Origin: Monarcha castaneiventris obscurior
Lineage: Eukaryota; Chordata; Aves; Passeriformes; Monarchidae
Direction of reading: 5' to 3'
DNA: 64,000 bases
NCBI GenBank assembly: GCA_026261815.1
Contig: JAMPIT010000894.1
Location: 53,569,147 to 53,633,146 of the forward strand
Both the position numbers and the translations under genes were made by a program. Shown one piece after another: positions 52,066 to 64,000 of this stretch. The first letter of the stretch is position 1. Every line of letters starts with the position of its first letter. The notes under the pieces are model-generated. The model ran no database searches. It was given only the letters and a program-made list of their open reading frames with translations, and was not told where the DNA came from.

Positions 52066-53445
52066 CCGAAGGACCTTGAGGGATGGGGTTTGCATAGCCC
52101 TATATCCCAAACCATGGGTGGGACGTATCCCTATATCCCAAATCATGGCTGGGTGTAGTAGGTATCCAGTGCTGCCTTTGGAGCACAAAGACTTCACCCC
52201 ATGGTTTATGCAGGAGGTGGGTCAGTGTCTGAGCAAGGCAAACACCTGTTGTGTGAAAAACTCTTTGGAGAGCGCACGTGTTCATTTTGTAAGATATAGA
52301 TTGTTCCTAAGCAACAGGCAGCACTTTGTGCCATGGGAAGAGGTCGACTTGCACGGGGAGCTGTGAAATTGCTGTGCATTTATCCTTTTAAATTGTGGCT
52401 TACTGGTGAAGGGACAATGTGATGTGCATTCTGCAGGTGCAGATGGGGACACGTGGCTGCTGGCAGCAGCTGGCTGGTTTGGAATGGGAGTCACTTACAT
52501 AACGTGCTTGGCCTGCTGGAGGAGCCATCCCTGTAACCAGACAGGGCATCCCAGTTTCTCCAGCCAAATGTGCAGATGCAGCTGGAAGCATCCATGAAGT
52601 CATCGCTGCTCTTCACTGCCAAGTAGGAATCGAAAGATCTCAAGTGATGAGTTTGCTGGGAATGATGTCTCCAATTCTGCTCCCGGGGAAGTTTAGGTTG
52701 ATGTATGTCCATGTTCAGGGTCCTGCAGTGGAGGTGGGAATCCCAGCTCCAGGCTGGTCTATCCCAGAAGCTGCTGGATGGTTAGTTTGCTCGTCAGTGC
52801 TCCTTGGTGTCTGAGGTGCCTCTGTGGCCTCTCAGGCTGCTCTGTGCAAGCAGCACACGCAGAAGGCAGCGTCTCCTTACACCCCATTCCCATCTAGGTT
52901 TTAACCTCTTGATTCCCCAGGAGAAACTCTTGGGAACCAGCACCCCCACAGGCACCACGGCTGAGGGCCATGGCAGCTCCTGGCCGCCCGTGGCTGTGCC
53001 TTTGGCTCACCATGTGCTGCTGTGCTCTGTGGGGCCGAGCTGTGACTCGTGCCTGGGGACAGGACTTCAAATCCCCCAGGCAACAGCTCCTCAGCCCTGC
53101 ATGGAATCTGCCCATTCATTCCAGCATTCCTGCTTCTGCCAGCAGCTCGGGAGCATCCAGTGCAGACACCCAACAGGCTGGACCCCAACAGGATCCCTAA
53201 CCCACTCCCTTTATGCACGAGCTCGCTCACCTTCCCTCTGAGGCCCTCATGGCAGCCCTAGAAGGACTTGTGATCTTCTGTGGGGTGACCAGCAGAGACA
53301 GGGGCCCATCCAATGCAGTGCTGGTGGCCTCTGTTGTGTTCCCACAGAGCAGCTCCCTCCTTGGCTTCCTGCAGCTTCCCTGGGCCTGGGCTGCTCGTCC
53401 TGGAGGAGCCAAGCAAGGCAGAAAGTCCCTGTTTGTCCTTTCTGT

Positions 53446-53451
53446 AATAAA
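53446..53451 (+). terminator. Polyadenylation signal of the GPCR gene
   Basis: AATAAA about 1.4 kb after the receptor stop, followed within 25 bp by a (TG)n run (53,470-53,487). That is a classic GU-rich downstream element. The interval from 52,066 would be the 3' UTR; I see no other gene in it. Confidence 0.6.
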
Positions 53452-53619
53452 GGCTTCAAGAGCTTGGGCTGTGTGTGTGTGTGTTGATGTGAATCCCACA
53501 AAACCCAGAAACCCTTGACTGCAGCTCAGTCATGTCCCAGGAAGATGCCAGCTTGCATGTGGTTAATTCTGTCCCAGTCCTGGGCAGTGGCAGATCCTTG
53601 GGGGTAAGGCTGGGATTAG

Positions 53620-53815
53620 GGCTGGACCAGGTTGCTCCAAGCCCTATCCAGCCTGGCCTCAGACAATTCCAGGGATGGGGCAGCCAGAGCTTCTCTGGGC
53701 AACCTGTGGCAGGGCCTCACCATCCTCAGAGCCAAGAATTTCTTCCCAGTATCCCATTTAACCCTGCCCTCTGTCTGGCTGAAGCCATTTCCCCTTGTCC
53801 TGTCACTGCCAGTGT
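53620..53815 (-). mobile_element. CR1 LINE 3' fragment
   Basis: Reverse-oriented CR1 block ('ccaggttgctccaagccctatccagcctggcc' to 'cccatttaaccctgccctctgtctg'). The terminal tail is missing. Confidence 0.85.
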
Positions 53816-54477
53816 CGATTCCTTCTCTCTTCATTTAATCCCATCACAACCTCTATTACTTCACTCTTAATTAAAGCCCCCAAATTTCCCTAAATTACTC
53901 TTCTTAGCCTTTTTCTGCCTCCAACTTCACCACCCACTCATCCCCATCACTGAATTTATCTGCAGGACCATTTAAAAATCCTTATGTCCATCCTGCAGAA
54001 CTGATCAACAAAGAGGATAAGGCTTCCTCTTCCATGTTTCCACTAGATCAGAATTTGCAGTTACTGAGCACAGGGAGAGAAAACCCCCACCCTCAGGTCC
54101 CCCTGTTGAGATGTTTTGCTCATTCCCCAAATTACCTGCAGGAAAAGGGAAAACAGTATTTTGAGAGGGTGAGCTAAAAGCTGAGCGACTTCTGAGAATA
54201 AACACAGAAATCCCGGAGCTGCAGTCTGTGATTCACAGAAACTAGATATATAAAGGAGAACACGGTTTGTTTTCTTAATGAAAGTAAATTAATTAGATAA
54301 ATGAGGGAGAAAAACATGTTTGATGGCTGATTCTGCAGAGCTTTCCTCAGGAAGCTGCTCGAAGCTTTTCTCCCAGGAACCAGGGAGTATAAAGGGGATA
54401 TTTTTGTTGAATCATCCTCAATTACTCAGAATTTTGCACAATATTCTCCCTGAGGCTGTTTCTTCCTCACAAACTCT

Positions 54478-54563
54478 CTTGTTGGTTGAAATATGGTTGA
54501 TAACGGTTGGACTTGATGATCTTAAAGATTTTTTCCAACCTAAACAATTCCATGATTCTGTGA
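54478..54563 (+). mobile_element. CR1 terminal fragment
   Basis: 'ggttggacttgatgatcttaaagattttttccaacctaaacaattccatgattctgtg' is the last 60 bp of a CR1 with its tail repeat. Confidence 0.75.
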
Positions 54564-55124
54564 TCCTCTTCTCTACCAGGATTTGGTGCCGGTAGCTCTC
54601 CCATCTGCCAGGACACAGTCCAGGAAGGGAAAATATTGGTCAGCCTTTTTTAGATGTTTACAGCTCTAAGGGGCAGATAATATAATTTATTACAGTGATG
54701 TTCTTTCAAAAGCACTCGAGAGATGATTATTTGAAAGAGCTTACCTACAAGCAAGGTATTATTCCCATTATTTGATCCCTATCCATGTTTCTCCCATGGC
54801 TGCAGATGATGAGGCCCTTTGTCCTGCACTGCAGAATGAATTGAGATGAGCATCAGCTCTGAATGCACATGAAGGATCAACACTGTTTCCATGTGTACTC
54901 CTAGAAATTTCCTCCTTTGTCTCCCAATCAGGCACAGCAAACAAAATTAGCCTGGTAATTTTCCACTGACTTTTAGCCCCCCTCTCACTGTGTTTGTTCT
55001 GTCTGGATGTCACCAGTGATGACAAAACAGCCAGAACAGAGAAGCTCCTCCAGTGAGCCAGGATCATTGGGCCAATTTTGTTTGTGGAGCTGGTAAAGGC
55101 TTAGAAAATGTTGATTCATTTTAT

Positions 55125-55125
55125 G

Positions 55126-55159
<34 letters not shown>

Positions 55160-55160
55160 T
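55125..55160 (+). repeat. (ATT)n / (CATTAT)n microsatellite
   Basis: Five ATT units followed by three CATTAT hexamers. Confidence 0.9.
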
Positions 55161-55411
55161 TTCTGGTTTATTGTGAATAACATTTTGACTCAAGCCACTG
55201 CTTCTGATTTCCTTGACAGGGCTTGCAAAAGATCTTTTGCATTTCTCTGAGCAGATTCCATGGGCTGTACAAACTGTGGCCAACTCTTCCTTCCAAGATT
55301 TTGGATCTGCCTAAAGAGGCAGGTTTGTGACACGCACATGAGTAAATCAGGCTTGTTTTCACTTCTTTTGGTGAAAAGCACAGTTGGTACAGCTCAGGCC
55401 CACAGTAATGA

Positions 55412-55560
55412 CCCGGAATGGGTCCCGGTTTGGGATGGAAGGGACCTTAAAGCCCACCCAGTTCCACCCCCTGCCATGGGACACCTTCCAGCAGCCCAGG
55501 TTGCTCCAAACCCCATTCAGCCTGCCCTTGGATGCCTGGGGGCTGGACCCCACTGGATTA
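55412..55560 (-). mobile_element. CR1 LINE 3' fragment
   Basis: Reverse-oriented piece ('ggtttgggatggaagggaccttaaagcccaccc' to 'gcctgcccttggatgcc'), truncated. Confidence 0.8.
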
Positions 55561-56534
55561 GGCAGACTGAGCACCTTCCCATGGACATCACCTCTCCGTG
55601 AACCGCTGGATCTTCCAGCACTGTTGAATTATTGAAAGCACCACAGCTGATTAATGGATGTACCCACTTCCGACTCATCCCGTATTCCCCCGGTGCCTCC
55701 TCCTCCTCCTCTGTCGCTGCGAGACGCTTTGGAGCGCTCGCGCTTTAATTTCTGTGAGCATAGCAAGCTCTCGCTGCAGCAAATTAACCAAGATTTCCTA
55801 AACCCCAGTTTGCTCCTCATTCATCTATTTTATCCATCATCCCACTCCCACAACAGATGCCAAGAATCTCCTTAGTCACACACCGCGGTCACCGCGCCCT
55901 CGCTCGGGGACAAATCTGACTTAGTTCAGTGTTGTTCCCCAAGGTGATGATGAGGGATGAGGTGCCTTGTACCAGTCCCCAAAAACCTACAGACACATCC
56001 CTGGCTTGGTGCCACTGCCTGGGACTCTCCAGTATGCCAAGGATGGAGCAAGGCTGGGAAACACCTCAAAACCCCCACACTCAAAGCATCATTTTTACTG
56101 CACGTTAATATCCAATTTTGGGAGCAATGCGGGAGACCCAGACATTTCCTGCAGCAGGGATGGAGTCATCCCACAGCCCCTGGCAGCAGAGAACTTGGGG
56201 TGATGCTCCAGCCAGATCCCCCCACGCAGGGGGGGGGTTGCTTCCCCCCGGATGCTCCAGCCCATCTCCCGGCTGGGATGAGTGGAATGAGGCTGAGGCC
56301 ATGCGGGTGACGGGTGCTAATTCCATAAATGAGGCGAGCGCTGATTGCCACGCAGGGAAGTGCTGTGGAGCGGCTCTTGGTTGCCATAGGAACCCATCAA
56401 CCTCCTGGGAAAAGCCAAATTACTGGATCGAGGCAGCTCCTCCGGCGGTGACAGCGGGGGGCTCGGCATGGTGACAGCCTCCTGCTCCAGGAATGGAACC
56501 AGGGCAACCTCAGGAGGTGAAAGAAGGCAGTGGG

Positions 56535-56845
56535 GATGCCTAAGGCTCCAGGGAGACCTTGGAGCCTCTTCCTGTGCCTGAAGGGGCTCCGAGAGAGCTG
56601 CAAAGGGACTTCGGACATGGGCCTGGAGTGACAAGGGGGAATGACTTCCCATTGCCAGAGGGCAGGACAGGAGATTGGGAAGAAATTCTTCCCTGTGAGG
56701 GTGGGGAGGCCCTGGCACAGGTTGCCCAGAGAAGCTGTGGCTGCCCCTGGATCCCTGGAAATGTCCAAAGCCAGGTTGGACGGGGCTTGGAGCAACCTGG
56801 GGTAGTGGAAGGTGCCCCTGCCCAAGGAAGGGGATGGGATGTCCT
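56535..56845 (+). mobile_element. CR1 LINE 3' fragment
   Basis: Runs from 'taaggctccagggagaccttggagcc' through 'aagaaattcttccctgtgagggtgggg' to 'ctgcccaaggaaggggatgggatg'. The tail is lost. Confidence 0.88.
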
Positions 56846-58157
56846 GGCAGGGGAGCAAAGGGTTCCTGCAGATTTTACCAGGGCTCTGAAGGGAAAGTCT
56901 GCATTGCTGAGAGCGTGCATGATGCTGATAAAGCTCCAAAGTTCTGGACCAGGATCCTCGAAGCTCTTATCCCAAAAATGTGGCAAAAAAAGATTTTGCA
57001 ATAATCCCACTGGGTTGCAACAAGAGCCTGGTGAAGCAAAGGGAAGAATTTTCAAGATTTACCCTCGAAATCAACCCAAGGCACAGCCTGGTCCTTCTCA
57101 TTCCATCAGGAACCATCCTGGGCCACCCTGAGCCCAAAGCAATGCCTGGAAATATCCGAGCAGGTTTACTGATGCTCATCCCTCCTGCATTAACAAGAAA
57201 TCTTAATTTCTCCCCTTGCCACGGGGTGTTTCCAGGCTGCCAGCTCCTTCCTTCCATGAAGACGACACAGTTCCTGGGTCTCCATAATTATTTACATGTG
57301 GGCTGTGTTTATTGGCAATTAAATGGTTCGGTGGCTCCGAGACATTAGTCTCCTCTAAACATGTTGTCTGCCAGATTGCTTCCTGCCAGCAGTCCCTGTG
57401 GGATGGGGAATTCTGCCGAGCCCTCCGGGGCTGCGTGTGGACGGGAGGGAGCAGCTGGCACAGCCCCCCCGGAAAAATAATGCTCTAACGGAGCAGGTTT
57501 GGAATTGGGAGCCACGGGGAGGGGATGGGGTTGTGTTAAACACGGCACGAACAGGCGGGCCTGAGCCCTGGAAGATCAGAGGGGTGGCAGGGACGGGGTG
57601 TGCAGGAGCATCCCAACCTCGAGCAGGGAAGGGAGGGATGTGACAGGCCGGGATGGGGCCGGGATGGGGCCGTGCAGCGTCCCCACCAAGGCAGCTGCCC
57701 CAGCCCACTCTGGAGGACACTTACAAGTCTTCAGAGATCCACTGAAACGCTGCAGGGCTCACCCTTGCTATTGCAAGGCTTGGTTAAAGGGATTTTTATA
57801 GGGAATCATCTGAAGCCGGAGAGCAGAGGGGTGGATTCCTGCAGAGCTGCTCCAGGGAAGGCTCCGGCACGGAGCTGAGCGCCCGCGGCGGTCGCGGTGC
57901 TCACAGAGACTTTGTGCTTCTGCAGCATCGTCCTGTCAGCGCCAGGAATTTGCTGCTGGAGCCGGGCCTGGCTCCAGGGAGCTCTTTGTGAGCACTCAGC
58001 AGGACAAACCCTCCAGCCCTGCCCTGATGCCAGCGCTCTGCCACAAACCAGATGTTTTCGTGGCCGCCCCGAGTGTCCCCAGCTCCTCATCCCCAGCTGC
58101 TGCTTCCTTCAAAGCCCCCAGCCCCCAAAAGCCTCCTGGCCCCCATGATCCCACAGA

Positions 58158-58282
58158 ACAACTTGATTCTGGATGGGGCTTGGAGCAACCTGGTGTAGTG
58201 GAAGGTGTCCCTGTGTATGGCAGGAGGTGAGACTAGATGATTTTTAAGGTCTGTTCCCACCAAAATAATTCTGGGATTCTCC
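58158..58282 (+). mobile_element. CR1 LINE 3' fragment
   Basis: 'ggatggggcttggagcaacctggtgtagtggaagg' to 'aataattctgggattct'. Confidence 0.8.
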
Positions 58283-59784
58283 CCAAAGGTCAGGCTCACT
58301 GGGCTCTCACCAGCTTAATATGCACTTGGACTTGCTAATGTTCAGGAGGTGGGACTGAGGTGTGGGATGAGCGAGCAGCACAGGGATCCAGATATTTATA
58401 TGCATTGATTATGTTTTTACATTTTAAATCTCAAGCCTTCGCTGCTTCCCCCTGCTTGGCCCTTTCCCAGGTTAGAAATGAGCCTGAACCTCCTCAATTC
58501 CCCTCCGCTGCTGGCAGGGGCTCTGAGCCTACACCCAGCCACACTCTATCCTTTACTCCTCACTCTGGCACCTTAAAATTCCTTCAAACAGTGGCAGCTT
58601 CAACAGGGGTTTACTCAGGCCCCTGCATGTTGCCTCTGGTTCCCACATCCCTGTTTTCCTCCTCACCTGATGCTCCCCAACAGCAATAAACAGGATTTTG
58701 CTGGTTGTTTTGAGCTTCTTCCCAAGCCCCCGGTGCTTTCAGGAGAGCAGAAAGATGTGTTTAGGCCCCAAAGTGCCCTGTTGTTCCCCATTCCAAGCTC
58801 CCACCAGAAAATACCACTCACCAGAGCAACTGAAAGGTGCAGTTTCCACACTGATCCTGGGCCTCGCCAAAGAGCTCTGCAGCTCATGGATAAACCCTGA
58901 TGGAGATTTATTTTAGTCCCTCTCACAGCTCAGCAAGGATTCTGTGGCTCCCATTAGCACTTTGGGGAGGTATAAAGCAAATTCCTCAAGCTTCTTGGCT
59001 TGAAATCACGTTAAGATTTGCTGGAAGCAACAGAAGATGCAGTTTATAATTGTGGGTCTGCAAAGGAAAAGCCTTTTGGAGAGTTTAAGATCCAAAGGTG
59101 TTTTTTTCCCAGGAGAAAAGAAAGCCACCTTGTCTATCTTTATAGGCAAGTGGAAAACAGACCTGGAAGATTCCCTGACACGAAGAAGAGGCTGGATATA
59201 ACTAAGACAGGAGACTCCTGCCTGTTACCTGAGATGGGATTCCAGCTTTGGTTCCAACCCTGCTACTGACATCCTTTGGGATCCTAAATGTGGGGCAGCT
59301 CTGCTGAATTTGGTGGCACCACCACTGTGGAAAGAGCAGGTGAAGTTCTACAAGCCTTTCCCATCCAATCATGACACTTCTGATTTCCACTCTTTTAACC
59401 CAAAGGACAAACTGCCAAGGATAAGAGGCACATGGGCCCTGGCAGAAGGTGCGTGACCGACAAGGTGTTCCCTCCTCCCTCCTACTGGCGCCGGGCCTGG
59501 ACATATTTTGCTCACGATGCAACTTCCATTATTTCCATGGCAACCATCCTTTGTCGAGGATGAAGACTGGAGATTTTTTAACAACTCCCCGTTTGCCAAT
59601 TCAAGCCCCAGAAGGAAGTGGGAAAGTTCTCATTCACATGCAAAATAGCTGCGATAAAAGCCGAGGGGTGCAGGGTGGGGGCAGCGCTTGGGCACGGCGC
59701 TTTTCATCCCAGCCTTCCTCATTTCCTTGGTTTACAGTGGCAAAGAGCCTCACCCAGGGATGCGCCTGACACCCTCTCAAACCC

Positions 59785-59862
59785 ACCCAAGGCAGGGGGT
59801 TGGAACTTGACGGTCTTTAAGGTCCCTTCCAACCCAAACCATTCCGGGATTCTGTGAATATC
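59785..59862 (+). mobile_element. CR1 terminal fragment
   Basis: 'gggggttggaacttgacggtctttaaggtcccttccaacccaaaccattccgggattctgtg' is a well-preserved CR1 terminus. Confidence 0.85.
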
Positions 59863-62368
59863 AAAATATCTCTACACACAACAGACCCATCGGAGACGCT
59901 TTCTTCTGGCTCTTTCCAAATCCTGCCTGCGAGGGAAGGAACACCCCAAGGATGTTCGTGCTCAAAGCAAGACCCACAGCCCATGGTGACTCTCGTCCGT
60001 CAGGAGGGAGGCTGGGAGCCAAGAGGAGCAGAAGCCAGGCTGGTGTGATGCCGTCTGCAGGCGTCAGAGCAGCTGTCCCTGGCACCGCTCGCTCCTGCCG
60101 CCTTTCCCAAAGCTTTATTCCCGCTAGATCCGGGGTCATGGCTACCAGCCAGCATGGCGACTGGCAGCCTTAATGCGTTTATTTCAGCCCCAGTGCCTGG
60201 CCAGGAACTTGGTTATTCCTGCGAAATCCACAGGAGAAGACCCACAGGAAAGAGGAGAAACCCAACATACACCCTGAGCTGAGCATGGGGACCAGAGGGA
60301 ACATGTTCCAAACCCCTTCCCAGAGTCACACTGACTAAAGCCAACAGCTTGGGGTTTGGAAAGGCTGGAATGAGGCTTTGCAGGTGTAATGTTGGAATTA
60401 GTAAAGCAGATGACAGTTGAAGCGAGATTTTTGGAACAGCAAAGGTTCCCAACCTGTCTCACTCCCTGCTCTGCAGAGGAATTCCAAATCAGCTCCAAAC
60501 TCCAACAACTGAGCAGAAGTAGTGACTAATGACAAAATACAGTAACATTGTGGTACTTTAGAGGGAATCAGAAGGTTTCTGTGTCACGAGGTGGAATTGA
60601 ACTGTTGGGGCATCTCCACATCCCTGGACAGGGTTCTACAGGAAGAACATGAGAGCAGTGGGGTCAGGGATGGGATTTATCAGCACAACATTGGAATAAG
60701 GAAGTGAGGGAAAAGCAGGGACAAACCTCAATGCCAAAACCTTGGGTTGCTCACTCGGGGAAGTTTGGGGCATTCAGTGCAGAATTGAGGATTAACGAAG
60801 TAGAATTCAAAAGAGGAACGATTCCCTTTTGAGTCTGTGGGGTAACTGCACGTGTAGGGATGGAAAGGTGGGAAAAGGAGCTGCCAGAGCAGAACAGATC
60901 CAAACGAGTTCGTAACTTCATGTTTTCCTCCTCATTCGTACCTGAGCTCCCTTCCTCCCTGCTCCTGCAGCCATCACCCCTTTCCCTGTGCCCCAGGGGA
61001 TGGCTGGATCCTGCTCAGCACCTCTCACCTCCAGCGCCTGCTGTCAGCTCTGGAATCTCCTCCTGATTTATTCCACCCTGGAGAAACACCTTACAAAGGA
61101 AAGAAATGACACAGCTGTAGAGGGAGCTGACTTTTTTTTCACTCTACTTGTCCAAAGCTGCCATGGAGAATTGTACCATTGGCCACAGATAAAATGAAAG
61201 CCAAATAATGGAAACCTGATGGATTTCTCATTTTTGCTGACCTGCAGACAAACTTCTTCCCAAGCTACAGGGCTCTACCTGAATTGAAATCCTCCTGACG
61301 GGAAGGTACAAGGAGGTGGGAGCCTGTTTGCTTTATTTAAAGAGAAAAGGGTGATCACTGATGCCCAGAAAAGGAGCGAGACAGTCAGAGAAAAGCAAAA
61401 TCCTGTGCACAGTAAATTAGATTGAAGGGACAAGAGACAGAAATTTAATACAGAGAACAGAAGCTGCAGCAGATAAACAAACAAGCAGCATAAACCTTTA
61501 AAACTACTGAGAAATAAACATTTAATTGAAAACCAAATCACCAAACAAGTGGGAAATGTTCCCAGAAGCAAAGATAGTAGTCTCACCAACTTATTCCTAG
61601 TTAGGGAGACCTGGAGGTCAGGTTTAATTACAGCTCAGCTCACCCCCCCCAGCAGCATCTGTTTTACAAAACAAAATCTGATTCCCAGCCGGATCTGGTG
61701 CCTCTGGCTGGAAGACAGGACAGATCTCCAGCTTGTCCAGCACCAGCACCCAAACCCCTGGGGACAGACAGGAATGCTGCCGATTTCAGGGTGGGCACGA
61801 GGAGAGCAAAGCCAATTTCTGACCCATTTTTGGCCTGGGATCGGTGCCCGCAGATTCAGGACACAGCCAGGAGCTCAAATCCATGAATGTTCCAGTCACT
61901 GCCCTCATACCCAGCCATGACCACCTTAGCAAAGGTGAAAATCCCTCAGCCCAAACTGTCCTTGGTCGCTTACCCCAAGAGTGGACTTGGATGCAGCTCT
62001 GTGCCCTTCTTTCAGAAAATGTTAAAAACCTGAAGAAAACACCTTAAAAAGGGGGAAGGAAAATTAAGAGAGGAATCCCAGGAAGCTCCATAACCCATCC
62101 CTACCACTTTGTACCGACTCCACAGCAATTAGGAGCCCATTTTGCTGCTTTTCATCCCATTTTCCGGTGTCTGGTTATGTGCTCGGCTCTGAAGTGTCCC
62201 TTCTCCATGCGTTGGTGCTGCTCTGGCAATTAAAACATGAATTAATCATGACAGGAACAACCAATTCATCCCACCTTTGTGTTGTGGCTCAGCATGAGGG
62301 GCAGAGGCCTCTCCAAGGACACAAATAATCCCAAGGAAAAGCACTAACAGGCTAATTCATATAAAAAC

Positions 62369-62374
62369 TTTATT
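62369..62374 (-). terminator. CHST14: Candidate CHST14 polyadenylation signal
   Basis: AATAAA on the minus strand about 1.0 kb after the CHST14 stop. The interval 62,375-63,379 is then its 3' UTR; I see no other gene in it. Confidence 0.5.
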
Positions 62375-63379
62375 AGAAACGAGGACACAGCCTCCTAGGA
62401 ACAACATCCTCCGTTATCTCCCAAACTTTTACGATCTCAGAGCCATAATTAAATATAAGAGCTACAAAAAGGGTGTGCACAGCTATTAAAGGAGGGAGGA
62501 TCAATCCCCAAATTGCCATTGTTTCAAACATGGCTGGAGAAAGGGGTTTTCCACAGTGGTTTCCATGCAAGGGCCCACGAGGCTGCGAGCTGGCACGTGG
62601 CCCGTGGGATTTGTTTTCCATCCTAAGGACCAGGATGGGCTTTGATCTTATCCCAAGTCTGTATTGCTTCAATTCAGAGAAAAGAGCAGAATGTGATGGC
62701 TTGATATTGCATCTGATACATGATGTTGGGTAAATAGTTGTACTTTCAAAATCACCCAAAAAAGGAGTATTATCCTATCCTTAATTATATTTCAATGGTA
62801 AATAATAATAATAATAGCAATAAAAATAAAAAACAGAGGTACTACTGACACAGAAAAAAATGACCAGCCTCATTTAAGCACCATCTACAATGAGAAAATA
62901 AAGGATAAATGGGGCCTGGTTTTACAAAACCCTTTTTTTCCTACTTATACCCAAAAACCCAACCAGGACCAGTTTAACAGCGCTAATTTTAGTGCACCAA
63001 CTCCACGTTATGATCTCAATTCAACCAAAGTCTAGTAAAAAATCCAAAAAAGGAAGAAAAATACTTAAAATATATAAATTTCTCAGATTCCCTACAGGAG
63101 TTTTCCATGTCGTGCCATAAAAAAAGGATTTAGAGCAAAATAGAGATACAAAAGCTACTGTGCTTGAGCCAGCGGCGTATGTAAACGGGAAAGTCAGAGC
63201 AGTACAAAAAGGATCCTAAGTAGCAAAGGCAGTAGAGAGTATTTTATAGAAACAGTGCTTGCAAAGTATAAATTTAGGAAATAATGCATAGAGGAGCGTG
63301 CTTCACACAGCAGCAAGGGCTGTGCGAGCAAATCCTTGTAGCCAAGGGAGAATTCCCACCGGCTCCCGTCGGGAGCAGC

Positions 63380-64000
63380 TCACTGCCTGCAGAACTCGCT
63401 GGTGATGTTGGGCAGGGGGTAGGCGAAGAGGGAGAAGTCCAGGATGTATTTCGGGAGGAGCTCTTTGATCAGCCGCCGCTGGGTGTTGCACAGGTAGTAG
63501 TGCAGCGTCTCGGCCGTGACGGGCTTGTACCAGGCCTGGCGCTCCGGGAAGCGGACGAAGGAGGGCGACTGGATGTGCTCCAGGACGTGGTTGGCGTCGG
63601 CGTGCAGCCGCTCGTAGGAGCCGATGAAGTCGTACCTGACGGCGCAGGGCTGGCACAGGTTGTAGATGGGCATCCAGTGCTCGTTCATGCGCTCCACGTC
63701 CTCGTCCAGCAGGTACCGCAGGAACTCGGAGAAGGTCACGTCGTCGCCCGCCGAGTTCCCCCCGTTCTTGCGGTAGCGCCGGACGATCTCCACGCCGTAC
63801 TTCTGCTGGTACTCCTTGATCTCCCCGAATTTATTCCGGTAGGCCGAGAGCAGCCTCTCCATCGGGTTCCGCACGAAGATGAACTTGTAGTAGTGCTTCA
63901 GGCGGTAGTTGATCTCCTCCGGCTTCATGTCACCCAGGAACACCAGGTCGCTCTTGTGGTCCATCTTCCCCTGCACGTCCACGCTCTCCAGCGCCCCGTC
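63380..64000 (-). CDS. CHST14: CHST14 dermatan 4-O-sulfotransferase 1, C-terminal part
   Basis: CHST14 transfers sulfate from PAPS to the 4-position of GalNAc next to iduronic acid in dermatan sulfate, in the Golgi. The last 206 codons are present and open to the window edge; the start, membrane anchor and 5'-phosphosulfate-binding loop lie beyond 64,000. The 3'-phosphate-binding region is visible as [20 protein letters not shown]. Other family blocks are [38 protein letters not shown] and the C-terminal [19 protein letters not shown]. The Asn-Ile-Thr near the end is a glycosylation sequon. Its position next to CCDC32 on the opposite strand matches human order. Confidence 0.96.
   Translation of the reverse strand, partial: DGALESVDVQGKMDHKSDLVFLGDMKPEEINYRLKHYYKFIFVRNPMERLLSAYRNKFGEIKEYQQKYGVEIVRRYRKNGGNSAGDDVTFSEFLRYLLDEDVERMNEHWMPIYNLCQPCAVRYDFIGSYERLHADANHVLEHIQSPSFVRFPERQAWYKPVTAETLHYYLCNTQRRLIKELLPKYILDFSLFAYPLPNITSEFCRQ

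Larger units (their letters stand above)
53490..62368. other. Intergenic DNA between the GPCR gene and CHST14
   Basis: Nearly 9 kb with several CR1 pieces (listed separately), an ATT/CATTAT microsatellite and no supported exon. Short open frames here are not conserved-looking. Confidence 0.5.

Noticed and set aside
15000..59862. Many 60-140-codon frames with 'MGRDTFHYP' or '[14 protein letters not shown]'-type words
   Set aside because: They are all frames of CR1 3' ends, which are non-coding.

Overview
The window is vertebrate nuclear DNA, almost certainly avian. Genes are split by GT-AG introns, promoters are GC-rich islands, and the dominant interspersed repeat is the 3' end of CR1 LINEs (about 20 pieces), with avian-type LTR fragments and one broken endogenous retrovirus. 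A passerine or other Neoaves bird is my inference from the LTR types. No prokaryotic features are present.

Layout, left to right: RAD51 (minus, nine coding exons, 339 aa); a short gap holding a solo-LTR-like element; KNL1 (minus, 25 coding exons that join in frame to 2,072 aa); a tRNA-Ser(GCU) gene on the plus strand beside the KNL1 promoter; RPUSD2 (minus, three exons); a PCMT1-like isoaspartyl methyltransferase (minus, seven exons, 245 aa); CCDC32 (plus, three coding exons, 174 aa), head-to-head with the methyltransferase; a single-exon prolactin-releasing-peptide-receptor-like GPCR (plus, 361 aa); 11 kb of repeat-bearing intergenic DNA; and the 3' part of CHST14 (minus), cut by the window end.

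The order CHST14-CCDC32-RPUSD2-KNL1-RAD51 matches human 15q15 as I know it. The methyltransferase and the GPCR are extra genes set into that block. The genes do not form one pathway: RAD51 (recombination) and KNL1 (kinetochore and spindle checkpoint) serve genome stability, RPUSD2 modifies RNA, CCDC32 is linked to AP-2 and endocytosis, CHST14 makes dermatan sulfate, and the GPCR is a neuropeptide receptor.

I found no wholly new system. The most unusual items are a five-copy minisatellite of inverted CCAAT boxes in the methyltransferase/CCDC32 divergent promoter, the isoaspartyl methyltransferase paralogue with a hydrophobic N-terminus, an antisense internally deleted retrovirus in a KNL1 intron, and several local minisatellites, including an approximately 41-bp array next to RPUSD2.
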